Assembly (NCBI GenBank): GCA_017471885.1 | Contig: JAFURI010000087.1 | Span: forward strand, 1-57,157 | Reading direction: 5' to 3' | DNA length: 57,157 nt | Source of the DNA: Clostridia bacterium | Lineage (GTDB): Bacteria; Bacillota; Clostridia; Christensenellales; Aristaeellaceae | Shown here: piece after piece, positions 1 to 7,025 of the stretch | Position numbering within the stretch: the first letter of the stretch is position 1 | Layout: each line of letters begins with the position of its first letter | Notes under the pieces: model-generated | The model's database searches: none | What the model was told of the DNA's origin: nothing | What the model saw: only the letters and a program-made list of their open reading frames with translations | Program-made: the position numbers and the translations under genes

Positions 1-82
1 CGCGGATGGTGTCGCCGATGCCGAAAGCGGGCAGATCGGTACGGAGCTGCTTAGCCTCGATAGAACGGATGATTTCGCTCAT
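1..82 (-). CDS. rplS: 50S ribosomal protein L19, N-terminal fragment
   Basis: Only the first 27 codons lie in the window; the gene runs off the left edge. The translation starts MSEIIRSIEAKQLRTDLPAF and continues into a GDTIR segment, the characteristic L19 N-terminus. L19 sits at the 30S-50S interface of the ribosome. The ATG at 80-82 follows an AAGGAGG-type Shine-Dalgarno at about 91-98. A strong sigma-A promoter lies upstream at 176-205, leaving a leader of about 85 nt that can fold (see separate entry). Identification is good despite the short piece. Confidence 0.85.
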   Translation of the reverse strand, partial: MSEIIRSIEAKQLRTDLPAFGIGDTIR

Positions 83-116
83 GGTTATGTGCCTCCTTCC
101 CTCATAGACGTTCGTA

Positions 117-146
117 CTCGCTCCACATGAGCAGTGGATTCCCGAG
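117..146 (-). promoter_or_regulatory. Hairpin in the rplS leader (possible L19 autoregulatory leader)
   Basis: Between the rplS promoter and its ribosome site the transcript can form a stem: CTCG (146-143) with CGAG (120-117), and TCCAC (138-134) with GTGGA (126-122), separated by an internal loop. Firmicute rplS genes are known to carry an L19 leader RNA at this position. I cannot confirm a match to that family by eye, so this is a positional inference plus a visible stem. Confidence 0.3.
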
Positions 147-175
147 CAGCGGACCGCCCGTATGTCAACTCTATT

Positions 176-205
176 ATTATAGCACAGACTGACATGGAAT
201 TGCAA
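176..205 (-). promoter_or_regulatory. Sigma-A promoter of rplS
   Basis: On the minus strand TTGCAA (205-200) and TATAAT (181-176) are separated by 18 bp. The -10 box is consensus. It is oriented toward rplS. Confidence 0.7.
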
Positions 206-241
206 GCGTTTTTTCAGATTTCTGTACGCTTTTTTCCAAAC

Positions 242-1015
242 TTACAGCCATGCGGGCAGACGCTGCACGCTCGTCCGTAGCGCCTGCACAGTCTTGGTTT
301 CAAGCACCATACGCGCGTTGCTTTCCTTTGCCTGACGGAAACGGGCCTTCAGATCAATCTCTCCGTCGCCCAGCGCCAGATGATCCTGCCTTCCCCGCGC
401 ATCATGCCCATGCATGTGGTTCAAACGCTCCCTGCGCTTTGCAAAGAACGGGAGATCCACTTCCCCGGCGCCGTGCAGATGCCCGATATCCAGCGTCAGG
501 CCGAACACGGGCGACTCCAACAGATAATCAAGGGCTTCCTGCTCATGCGGACGGAAGCCGTTCGTGTTCTCTATGCAGATCCGAAGCCCTGCATATCCAG
601 CCTCGTCCTCACAGATACTTCTGAACTCATGAACTGCGGCGGCATATTCACCTCGGTACCGCTCGTAAAGGAATACCTTCTCTGTAGGTAGGGTGATATA
701 CACGCCGCGGGGCATGTGCATGTTCAGAACCGGCATCCCTGCCGCCTTTGCCAGACGGATCTCACGGCGCAGCACCTCAATCCACGCAGCCCGCACAACA
801 GGCTGGAACGCGAAGGGATCAAGCTCCTCTTCCGAATGCAGGGTAAAGAATACGCCGTATCGCTCCTGCAGCCGGAGAAGCTCCTCAGCGCCCAAACCCT
901 GACATGGCGGGAAGTTGGCGTTCAGCTCCACAAAGGAGAGTCCCAGCTCCCGGCATAGCAGGCAGGCTTCCTCTACGTCTTCATGCTCAAGCAAAAACGG
1001 CATACCGAAAGTCAT
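242..1015 (-). CDS. Sugar phosphate isomerase/epimerase family protein (AP-endonuclease-2-like TIM barrel)
   Basis: The 257-residue product resembles xylose-isomerase-like TIM barrels (Pfam AP_endonuc_2). Visible metal-site candidates in the usual order are the Glu of ICIENTNG, the Asp/His of LDIGHLHG, the His cluster HMHGHDARG and the Glu of VLETKT near the C-terminus. Such enzymes isomerise or epimerise sugars or act on related substrates; the substrate here is unknown. I chose the ATG at 1015 because GGAGG precedes it and because it overlaps the stop of the upstream gene as ATGA, which implies translational coupling. A longer reading frame exists upstream but runs inside the neighbour. Confidence 0.7.
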   Translation of the reverse strand: MTFGMPFLLEHEDVEEACLLCRELGLSFVELNANFPPCQGLGAEELLRLQERYGVFFTLHSEEELDPFAFQPVVRAAWIEVLRREIRLAKAAGMPVLNMHMPRGVYITLPTEKVFLYERYRGEYAAAVHEFRSICEDEAGYAGLRICIENTNGFRPHEQEALDYLLESPVFGLTLDIGHLHGAGEVDLPFFAKRRERLNHMHGHDARGRQDHLALGDGEIDLKARFRQAKESNARMVLETKTVQALRTSVQRLPAWL

Positions 1016-1818
1016 TGCACGTCCTCCGCATAGACGATATCCTGACGCAGACGGTACAGCGTCGCGCCGCGCTTCTTGTGACAAAAGGTGCCGGCCCACC
1101 ATTCCACGCTCCTGACCTCGTCAAACTGGACGATGCCGTAGCGGATGCCGTTGACCTTTTTGCCGCGCATGTTGGAATCCATCCAATGTACGGAGTCGGT
1201 GGACGGATCATAATCGGCGATGATGATGGCGCTGTGTGCGCCGGTGCCGTATTCATACTGACCGCTCATCTGCAGGAAGTCGCCGCGCCGCGCCTCACGC
1301 ATAAAATCGCAGGCCTTGTCGAAGTTCTCCTCCGGGGACAGATCGCTGTCATAGAGGAACTGCGCGCCCACCTCAAAGGGATTGCCCTGCGCGGCGGTCT
1401 TATCCTCCCAGAACATGCCGTAGTAGTAAGGACGGCACTTGGCGGACGGAAGGTTGTTGGGAATGATCAGCTTCGTGTCCGGATACTCCGCCATGCGGAA
1501 ATCGTCGCGGTTCTTGCGGAACAGGTAGGTAGTGAAATTCTTGCACACATAGATGTCGCCGGAATAATGGGCGCGCTGGGACTTGCCGTCAGCCTTCACA
1601 TACAGGTCGTGGCCCATATCAATGATCCGCGTGATGAAATCCTCACGGGCAGGGTTCTCCGGTTCTGCGGAGGACTCCAGCAGGATCTCCTCACCGTCTT
1701 CTGTGATCAGCACGTCCTCCACAATCTCTTCAATATAGATTTCAGGATCTTCCTCCGCCGATGCAAAGGAGATAATCAGCAATACAGCGCACAGCATCAT
1801 GAGCAATTTCTTCAGCAT
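1012..1818 (-). CDS. Exported protein of unknown function, possible papain-fold (NlpC/P60- or amidase-like) hydrolase
   Basis: The 268-residue protein begins with a clear signal peptide (MLKKLLMMLCAVLLIISFASA) followed by an acidic linker of about 40 residues. The C-terminal half has features that recall NlpC/P60, CHAP or amidase_6 domains: a Cys in YVCKNFTTYLF, then RRGDFLQMSG, then a GAHSAIIIADY His segment and a later Asp/Asn (WMDSNMRGK). The order Cys, then GDxxQ, then His is typical of that fold, but the family is not certain. The start at 1818 has GGAGTG upstream. It is coupled by ATGA to the TIM-barrel gene downstream. Confidence 0.5.
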   Translation of the reverse strand: MLKKLLMMLCAVLLIISFASAEEDPEIYIEEIVEDVLITEDGEEILLESSAEPENPAREDFITRIIDMGHDLYVKADGKSQRAHYSGDIYVCKNFTTYLFRKNRDDFRMAEYPDTKLIIPNNLPSAKCRPYYYGMFWEDKTAAQGNPFEVGAQFLYDSDLSPEENFDKACDFMREARRGDFLQMSGQYEYGTGAHSAIIIADYDPSTDSVHWMDSNMRGKKVNGIRYGIVQFDEVRSVEWWAGTFCHKKRGATLYRLRQDIVYAEDVQ

Positions 1819-1904
1819 ATCATTCACTCCCGAATGGTTTAGGACAGCGTCCGCCTTATATTGTACATGAGTATGAAGCAATCCGCAAGCCAATCCGCGG
1901 GATT

Positions 1905-2420
1905 TTACAGCCCACGTTCAAACAGATCACGCAGTTCAGCGCTGTCCAGCAGCTCATGCTGCGTAAAGAAGGTGCGTCCGTCAAGCCCCGAATAGGCCGC
2001 GCATACGTCGGAAACAAACTTCCCATAGCCGCCGCGAAACATCCGCCCGGGAATCTCGCACCATGAAACGCCGTGATCAACCGTCCGAACCCGGCCATGA
2101 TATTCGTCGATTTCCTCCCATATGCGGCGAAGCTGCCATCTGCCGCTGGGAAGACGGTCAAAATATGCGCTTGTGACAACGTAGCCCGGATGCTCAAACG
2201 CAACGGTCCGGCACAGTGACCGTCCGTCAAAGAACCGCTGCAGCGCTTCATTCTGCTTCAGCTCCTCGTTCAGCTCAATCGGGCTTTGCTTACGCTCAAG
2301 GGCCAGATCGCCCGCGAGCACCAGCTTCATGCACAGCGCCGGAGAAGGCAAACTCGCGTCTGACGGGATCCGGCTCAGTTGTTCTTCCGTCAATGCGGTA
2401 GTCATAGCCGTTTTCATCAT
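1905..2420 (-). CDS. Hypothetical protein, possibly 5'-frameshifted
   Basis: The 171-residue reading frame is not a family I recognise. It has no signal peptide or membrane segment; the middle is rich in aromatic and basic residues (HPGYVVTSAYFDRLPSGRWQLRRIW). The start is doubtful. Only a weak AGAGGC lies before the ATG at 2420, whereas a good AAGGAG precedes an ATG at 2457 in another frame. That other frame reads as plausible protein (MKQMQLGRGVLVHDENGYDY) up to about 2385. A one-base shift would join the two. Either the gene is broken or the annotated start is simply internal. Confidence 0.5.
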   Translation of the reverse strand: MMKTAMTTALTEEQLSRIPSDASLPSPALCMKLVLAGDLALERKQSPIELNEELKQNEALQRFFDGRSLCRTVAFEHPGYVVTSAYFDRLPSGRWQLRRIWEEIDEYHGRVRTVDHGVSWCEIPGRMFRGGYGKFVSDVCAAYSGLDGRTFFTQHELLDSAELRDLFERGL

Positions 2421-2477
2421 GGACAAGCACGCCTCTGCCCAGCTGCATCTGCTTCATCCGTCAGCGCTCCTTCTTGC

Positions 2478-2501
2478 AAAAAAGCGCGGCAGAAGCCGCG
2501 C
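2478..2501 (-). terminator. Rho-independent terminator after the ATP-grasp gene
   Basis: On the minus strand GCGCGGC (2501-2495) pairs with GCCGCGC (2490-2484) across the loop TTCT, followed directly by TTTTTT. It lies 6 bp past the stop codon of the gene at 2508. Confidence 0.85.
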
Positions 2502-2507
2502 CATGTA

Positions 2508-3515
2508 TCAGACGTTGATGAACTTGCGGAATTCCGGCAGGATGCCGATTCCGTCCGGATAATGCGCCGCAAACTGAGGTACCGCATGGCTGGGGAAGCT
2601 ATTGCCCTCGATGAAGGTGGGGCCGTCGGGCGTGATGGCCACGTCCCACGCCACAAAGCGCATCTGGGGTACCTTCTTCGCCGCCTCCATGCACATCTGC
2701 TTGGCTTCCTCCCAGTACGGAATGGTAAAGCCAATAATTTCAGTGCCGGTGATCGGGTGCCTGGTGAAGGTGTTGCCTGCCTTGTCCGCGCCGACAGTCA
2801 GCAGCATGCCGCTGTCCAGATCAATACGCGCCGCCATGCCGCCGCAGTCCACGTTGTCCATGACCTTGCCGTTGCCAATGCGCAGGAAGCCGTACACAAT
2901 ACCCTCCTGCTTGTCGCCCAGCAGCGTGGCGATGCGGCAGGTATTCACCGAGTGGGGGCACAGCTTCGCCATGGTAGGATGCTGCACCACAACCTCCTCC
3001 AGAATGCCGATGCCCTTGCCGCGCAGCAGCTCCAGAAACACCACCGGACCGCTCCTCCAGTCGTCCGGGGTGAACTTCAGGATGCCCACGCCGCTGGAGC
3101 CCTCCAGAGGCTTGCCGATCAGCTGGGGCAGCGTCATCATCTCTTCCAGCTGCTCGGGCATGGTCTTTTCGTTGATCAGCAGCCACTTACGGGGAATCCA
3201 TTCCCTGAACAGCTCGTTGAACTGGGTCTTGTCGTCAAAGAAGTGCCAGTAAGCCTTGTCGTTCATCCGGCGGACAATGCTGTTGGAAATGCCGCGGGTG
3301 ATGACCGTCCTGCGCTGCTCGTCGTTCAGCTCGTACATATGGGCGATCTTGTAATCAATATAGCCCGCATTGTACTTGAAGCCGCACTGGATCATATCCG
3401 CCAGCAGCCACATCCGACTCTTACCGGAACGTTCCTTGAGCAGTCCGGTAGTCTTCCACATGGCCTTCCAGTCCATCTTCAGCGCACGTTTGATCAGATA
3501 GGAAACCCGACTCAT
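2508..3515 (-). CDS. Sugar-transfer-associated ATP-grasp domain protein
   Basis: The 335-residue protein matches the ATP-grasp family often linked to glycan or polysaccharide clusters (ATPgrasp_ST type). Visible elements: the phosphate-binding loop KPLEGSSGVGI near residue 140, the N-T-C-R-I-A-T strand near 190, and the metal-binding FIEGNSFPSH near the C-terminus. ATP-grasp enzymes ligate a carboxylate to an amine, thiol or hydroxyl through an acyl phosphate. The substrate is unknown and no glycosyltransferase neighbours are present here. The start ATG follows GGAAGGGATG about 10 nt upstream. The gene has its own terminator, so it is probably monocistronic. Confidence 0.75.
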   Translation of the reverse strand: MSRVSYLIKRALKMDWKAMWKTTGLLKERSGKSRMWLLADMIQCGFKYNAGYIDYKIAHMYELNDEQRRTVITRGISNSIVRRMNDKAYWHFFDDKTQFNELFREWIPRKWLLINEKTMPEQLEEMMTLPQLIGKPLEGSSGVGILKFTPDDWRSGPVVFLELLRGKGIGILEEVVVQHPTMAKLCPHSVNTCRIATLLGDKQEGIVYGFLRIGNGKVMDNVDCGGMAARIDLDSGMLLTVGADKAGNTFTRHPITGTEIIGFTIPYWEEAKQMCMEAAKKVPQMRFVAWDVAITPDGPTFIEGNSFPSHAVPQFAAHYPDGIGILPEFRKFINV

Positions 3516-3595
3516 TCAGAATCATCCCTTCCATTCCCCCTTACATGCGCATACGGCATGACCGAAGGGAACTAACTTGATCGCAGAACGGGAGT

Positions 3596-3649
3596 CCAGA
3601 GGGGTGATATCCCTCTGGCAGGGGTTCTAAGGGGACAGCGTCCCCTTAG
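3596..3649. repeat. Two adjacent hairpins at the ychF 3' end
   Basis: Stem 1 is CCAGAGGG/CCCTCTGG (3596-3603 with 3611-3618). Stem 2 is CTAAGGGGA/TCCCCTTAG (3627-3635 with 3641-3649) and includes the ychF TAA stop. Neither is followed by a T-run on either strand, so they are not classic terminators. They may protect the mRNA 3' end or be a dispersed element. Confidence 0.55.
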
Positions 3650-4743
3650 ACGTTGAAGCGGAACAGCGTGATGTCGCCGTCCTTCATCACATATTCCTTG
3701 CCCTCGGAGCGGACAAGGCCCTTTTCCTTGCAGGCAGCCATGGAGCCCAGCTCCACCAGCGTGTCGAAGGGCACGATTTCAGCGCGGATAAAGCCCTTCT
3801 CGAAGTCGGTATGAATCTTACCTGCAGCCTGAGGAGCCTTGGTGCCGTTGACAATGGTCCATGCACGGCACTCGTCCTCGCCCGCAGTCAGGAAGGAAAT
3901 CAGACCCAGCAGACGATAGCAGGCGGTGATCAGACGATCAAGACCGCTCTGACCAATGCCCAGCTCCTCCAGGAACTCCGCCTTTTCATCAGCGTCCATC
4001 TGGGCGATTTCCTCTTCGATGGCGGCGGAAATCACCAGCACCTCGGACTTTTCTTCATCAGCGATGGCCTGCACCTTGTCCAGCCCGGGGATCTGGGCAG
4101 CATCGGCGCCCAGATCATCCTCGGCAATGTTGGCAGCGTAGATCACAGGCTTGGTGGTCAGCAGGAACCAGCCGTCCAGCACAGCGCGCTCATCGTCGTC
4201 CACGTCGCAGGTACGGGCAGGCTTGCCGGACTCCAGATGCGCATACAGCTTGTCCGCCAGCTCAACCTCCACGCCCGCCTTCTTGTCGCCGCCGCGGAAA
4301 TTCTTCATAGCCTTGTCCTTGCGGCGCTGGACGGTTTCCATGTCCGCAAAGATCAGCTCCAGATTGATAGTTTCAATATCGCGGGCAGGGTCGATGGTAC
4401 CGTCCACGTGGATGATGTTCTCATCCTCAAAGCAGCGCACCACATGCACGATGGCATCCACCTCGCGGATATGGCTCAGGAACTTGTTGCCCAGACCTTC
4501 GCCGTGGGACGCGCCCTTGACCAGACCGGCAATATCCACAAACTCGATGGTGGTGGGAGTCACCTTCTTGGGATGATACATCTCCGCCAGCACGTCCAGA
4601 CGGCTGTCGGGCACCATCACCACGCCGGTATTGGGCTCAATGGTGCAGAAGGGATAATTGGCGGCCTGCGCGCCCGCCTTGGTGATTGCATTGAAAAGGG
4701 TGCTCTTGCCGACGTTCGGCAGACCCACTACGCCAAGCTTCAT
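3646..4743 (-). CDS. ychF: Redox-regulated ribosome-binding ATPase YchF (OBG family)
   Basis: The 365-residue product starts [20 protein letters not shown], giving the Walker A GLPNVGKS. It has the [20 protein letters not shown] switch region of OBG-type P-loop proteins and the C-terminal TGS domain ([21 protein letters not shown]). YchF binds ribosomes, prefers ATP over GTP and acts in translation and stress responses. The length is typical. The gene is preceded by its own sigma-A promoter at 4786-4814 and a GAGAGGAG ribosome site. Confidence 0.95.
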   Translation of the reverse strand: MKLGVVGLPNVGKSTLFNAITKAGAQAANYPFCTIEPNTGVVMVPDSRLDVLAEMYHPKKVTPTTIEFVDIAGLVKGASHGEGLGNKFLSHIREVDAIVHVVRCFEDENIIHVDGTIDPARDIETINLELIFADMETVQRRKDKAMKNFRGGDKKAGVEVELADKLYAHLESGKPARTCDVDDDERAVLDGWFLLTTKPVIYAANIAEDDLGADAAQIPGLDKVQAIADEEKSEVLVISAAIEEEIAQMDADEKAEFLEELGIGQSGLDRLITACYRLLGLISFLTAGEDECRAWTIVNGTKAPQAAGKIHTDFEKGFIRAEIVPFDTLVELGSMAACKEKGLVRSEGKEYVMKDGDITLFRFNV

Positions 4744-4785
4744 GTGAAAGAAAACTCCTCTCTATCATTGACAGACATCCCTATT

Positions 4786-4814
4786 ATTATAAATGAAACG
4801 CGCTGGAATTGCAA
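4786..4814 (-). promoter_or_regulatory. Sigma-A promoter of ychF
   Basis: TTGCAA (4814-4809), 17 bp spacer, TATAAT (4791-4786) on the minus strand. The TTGCAATTCCA start of this promoter is identical to that of rplS. Confidence 0.75.
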
Positions 4815-4843
4815 TCCGTCCGGCGTAAAATTGATGGATTTGC

Positions 4844-4876
4844 AAAACAAAAGGCGCGGCTCATCACAACCGCGCC
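4844..4876 (-). terminator. Rho-independent terminator of the RCC1-repeat gene
   Basis: GGCGCGG (4876-4870) pairs with CCGCGCC (4859-4853) across a 10-nt loop, followed by TTTTGTTTTG on the minus strand. Confidence 0.8.
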
Positions 4877-4892
4877 GAAAAGACTGCCTGAA

Positions 4893-5915
4893 TTACCACA
4901 GCTTCCATTCAGAGACGTCGCACTGACCAACGCCATTGCTGCCGGCGGTAACCAACGTACCGTCCTTCTTCAAGCCCACAGAATGACTGCTGCCCGCAGC
5001 CACAGCTACAATCTCTGTCCAGGAGGACACGTTGCACTCGCCGTTCTCATTGTCGCCGGTCGCCACCACGGTGCCGTCGGACTTGAGACCCAGCACAAGG
5101 CTCTGATTCACGCTGATGGCCACAATATCCGTCCACTCGCCCAGGCCGGGGAAGCGGGTCGTATCCTCAACGGTAAAGCTGGTGTAGATCACCGTACCGT
5201 CCTTCTTCAGACCCACCAGCACCTCGTTGGCAAACTCTGCATCCACAATATCGTGCCAGTCGTCATCGTCGTAACGGGTGCACACTGCATCCCACAGACC
5301 GTCGATGAGCACCGTGCCGTCCTTGGTCAGGCCCGCAATGATGCCGTTGGAGGAGGCCGTAACCTTCACCACGTCAACAAACTTGGCGCGGACTTTTGCA
5401 GAAGGTGCAGCGCTGCCGACGCGGGTCACCGTGCCGTCAGAGATAAGACCGGCAGTCTGATAGCCGCCGAGAGCAACGTCCACCACGTTCTTGCTCTTCA
5501 GCGTTCCGTACACGTCCGCGCCGTTGCGGCCATAGCCCCACAGCTCATAGACATAGCCCTCAAAGGTGCCGTCCGCACGCAGACCGATCAGACCGTTGAG
5601 GCTGTTGCGCACGCGGGTAATGCCCGTCCATTCCTCGACGGCGCTGCGGATGGAATATCCGCCGGTCACCAGCAGGGCGCCGTCGCTGCTGATCGCCACG
5701 GTAACGCCCTGTCCGGCAGCAAGCATGCCCTCGTACTGAGCCGCCGCTTCACGGGTCAGGGCAAAGGGAGCGTCCTTCTTTGCTCCGCTGCTGATTGAAT
5801 TGGTGTCTTCCACTTTCCTGACCTTTTTGATCTCCTCGTCCTTGGCCAGCGCAACGCTCAGAGCGCAGGAAAAAAGCAGGCATGCCGCAAGAATCAGGCA
5901 GACAAATCTCTTCAT
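4893..5915 (-). CDS. Exported RCC1-like beta-propeller repeat protein
   Basis: The 340-residue protein starts with a signal peptide (MKRFVCLILAACLLFSCALS) and then carries seven repeats of the type GLKKDGTVxxxG (for example GLRADGTF, GLISDGTV, GLTKDGTV, GLKSDGTV), typical of bacterial RCC1_2 repeats that build a seven-bladed propeller. Function in bacteria is generally unknown; surface binding is an inference. The start at 5915 is preferred over an ATG 15 nt upstream because that ATG is part of the GGAGG ribosome site of the later start. It has its own strong promoter and terminator, so it is a single-gene unit. Confidence 0.8.
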   Translation of the reverse strand: MKRFVCLILAACLLFSCALSVALAKDEEIKKVRKVEDTNSISSGAKKDAPFALTREAAAQYEGMLAAGQGVTVAISSDGALLVTGGYSIRSAVEEWTGITRVRNSLNGLIGLRADGTFEGYVYELWGYGRNGADVYGTLKSKNVVDVALGGYQTAGLISDGTVTRVGSAAPSAKVRAKFVDVVKVTASSNGIIAGLTKDGTVLIDGLWDAVCTRYDDDDWHDIVDAEFANEVLVGLKKDGTVIYTSFTVEDTTRFPGLGEWTDIVAISVNQSLVLGLKSDGTVVATGDNENGECNVSSWTEIVAVAAGSSHSVGLKKDGTLVTAGSNGVGQCDVSEWKLW

Positions 5916-5968
5916 CTTATTTTCCTCCATATCAAGTTTTCGGAACGAAGCAAATTCTGCTTTACAAT

Positions 5969-5997
5969 ATTATACAATATGAGAAACAGCCCGTCAA
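5969..5997 (-). promoter_or_regulatory. Sigma-A promoter of the RCC1-repeat gene
   Basis: TTGACG (5997-5992), 17 bp spacer, TATAAT (5974-5969) on the minus strand; near-consensus. Confidence 0.8.
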
Positions 5998-6045
5998 GCA
6001 GCAACGCCTTTCCGCTTAATAAATGAAAACATTTTTGCAGGCATG

Positions 6046-6074
6046 ATGACACCGCCGCGAAGATATGATATACT
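6046..6074 (+). promoter_or_regulatory. Sigma-A promoter of uppP
   Basis: ATGACA (6046-6051), 17 bp spacer, TATACT (6069-6074). A second TATAAT at 6076-6081 lacks a matching -35 box. Confidence 0.6.
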
Positions 6075-6111
6075 ATATAATGGTTATTTTTGTGAAGGGA
6101 GACCTTATCCG

Positions 6112-6948
6112 ATGACAATCCTGCAAGCTGCAGTTCTGGGTCTGGTTCAAGGCCTGGCTGAATTCCTCCCGGTTTCCTCCAGCGGACATCTGCTGCTGAG
6201 CCGCATGATCATGGGCATTTCCGACGAAGCCGCCGCTACCGGCGCATACATGATGCTGGACGTGCTTCTGCACACCGGCACGCTGCTGGCTGTGATCGTT
6301 GTGTTCTGGAAAGACTGGTGGGCCATCCTGCGCAATCCCTTCCGCTCAAAAACGCTGCTGCTGCTTTTTATCGCATCACTCCCTGCCCTGGCGGTGGTTG
6401 TGCTATTCGGCGACATTGTGGATCAGTTCTTCACAGGCTGGTTCCTCGGCGTGAGCTTCCTGATCACCGCGCTGTTCCTGCTTGTGGCGGAATGGGTCAG
6501 CGACCGGCAGACGAAACGGGCAGACAAGCCCAGCTTCAGGCATGCTGTGGTAATGGGCCTGATGCAGGCTGTCGCGCTGCTTCCCGGCGTAAGCCGCAGC
6601 GGCTCCACCCTGACAGGCGGCCTGCTTTCCGGCCTTGACCGCAAAGCGGGAGCGAAGTTTGCCTTCATGATGAGCGCGCCCGCCATTGTAGGCTCCCTGC
6701 TGTTTGAAGCCAAGGACGCAGTTGAAATGGGCTATCTTGCCGAGCTTGCGCTGATTCCCACCATCGTGGGCATGGTCGTGGCTGCCGTCAGCGGCTATCT
6801 TGCCATCCGCTTCATGCTCAAGCTGATCAACCGCGTATCCCTCAACTGGTTTGCGCTGTATGTGGCCATCCTGGGCCTGATCGTCCTTGTTCTGCAGCTC
6901 CTTGGCGTTCCCGGCGTTCCCGCTTTTGTCATGCCTGCCATGGGCTGA
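6112..6948 (+). CDS. uppP: Undecaprenyl-diphosphatase UppP (BacA)
   Basis: The 278-residue polytopic membrane protein carries both family signatures: EFLPVSSSGHLLL near residue 20 and the PGVSRSGSTLTGG segment near 160-175. It removes a phosphate from undecaprenyl diphosphate, recycling the lipid carrier of peptidoglycan synthesis, and confers intrinsic bacitracin tolerance. The ATG at 6112 follows GAAGGGAG; an upstream in-frame ATG at 6043 lies in the promoter and is unlikely. The next gene also acts on peptidoglycan, but each has its own promoter. Confidence 0.95.
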   Translation: MTILQAAVLGLVQGLAEFLPVSSSGHLLLSRMIMGISDEAAATGAYMMLDVLLHTGTLLAVIVVFWKDWWAILRNPFRSKTLLLLFIASLPALAVVVLFGDIVDQFFTGWFLGVSFLITALFLLVAEWVSDRQTKRADKPSFRHAVVMGLMQAVALLPGVSRSGSTLTGGLLSGLDRKAGAKFAFMMSAPAIVGSLLFEAKDAVEMGYLAELALIPTIVGMVVAAVSGYLAIRFMLKLINRVSLNWFALYVAILGLIVLVLQLLGVPGVPAFVMPAMG

Positions 6949-6961
6949 CGGAATCTTCCGC

Positions 6962-6990
6962 TGTACAAACTGATTTCAATCTGTTATAAT
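6962..6990 (+). promoter_or_regulatory. Candidate promoter of the D,D-carboxypeptidase gene
   Basis: TGTACA (6962-6967), 17 bp spacer, consensus TATAAT (6985-6990). The -35 box is weak. Confidence 0.55.
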
Positions 6991-7025
6991 ATTTTAGTTA
7001 TTCCAATGCAAAGGAGGGCTGTACC

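Noticed and set aside
904-1842. Plus-strand open frame of 312 codons opposite the isomerase and exported-protein genes
   Set aside because: It is the antisense of two genes that have signal peptide, motifs and ribosome sites; no start signal or family likeness of its own. Many similar long antisense frames occur because of high GC content.
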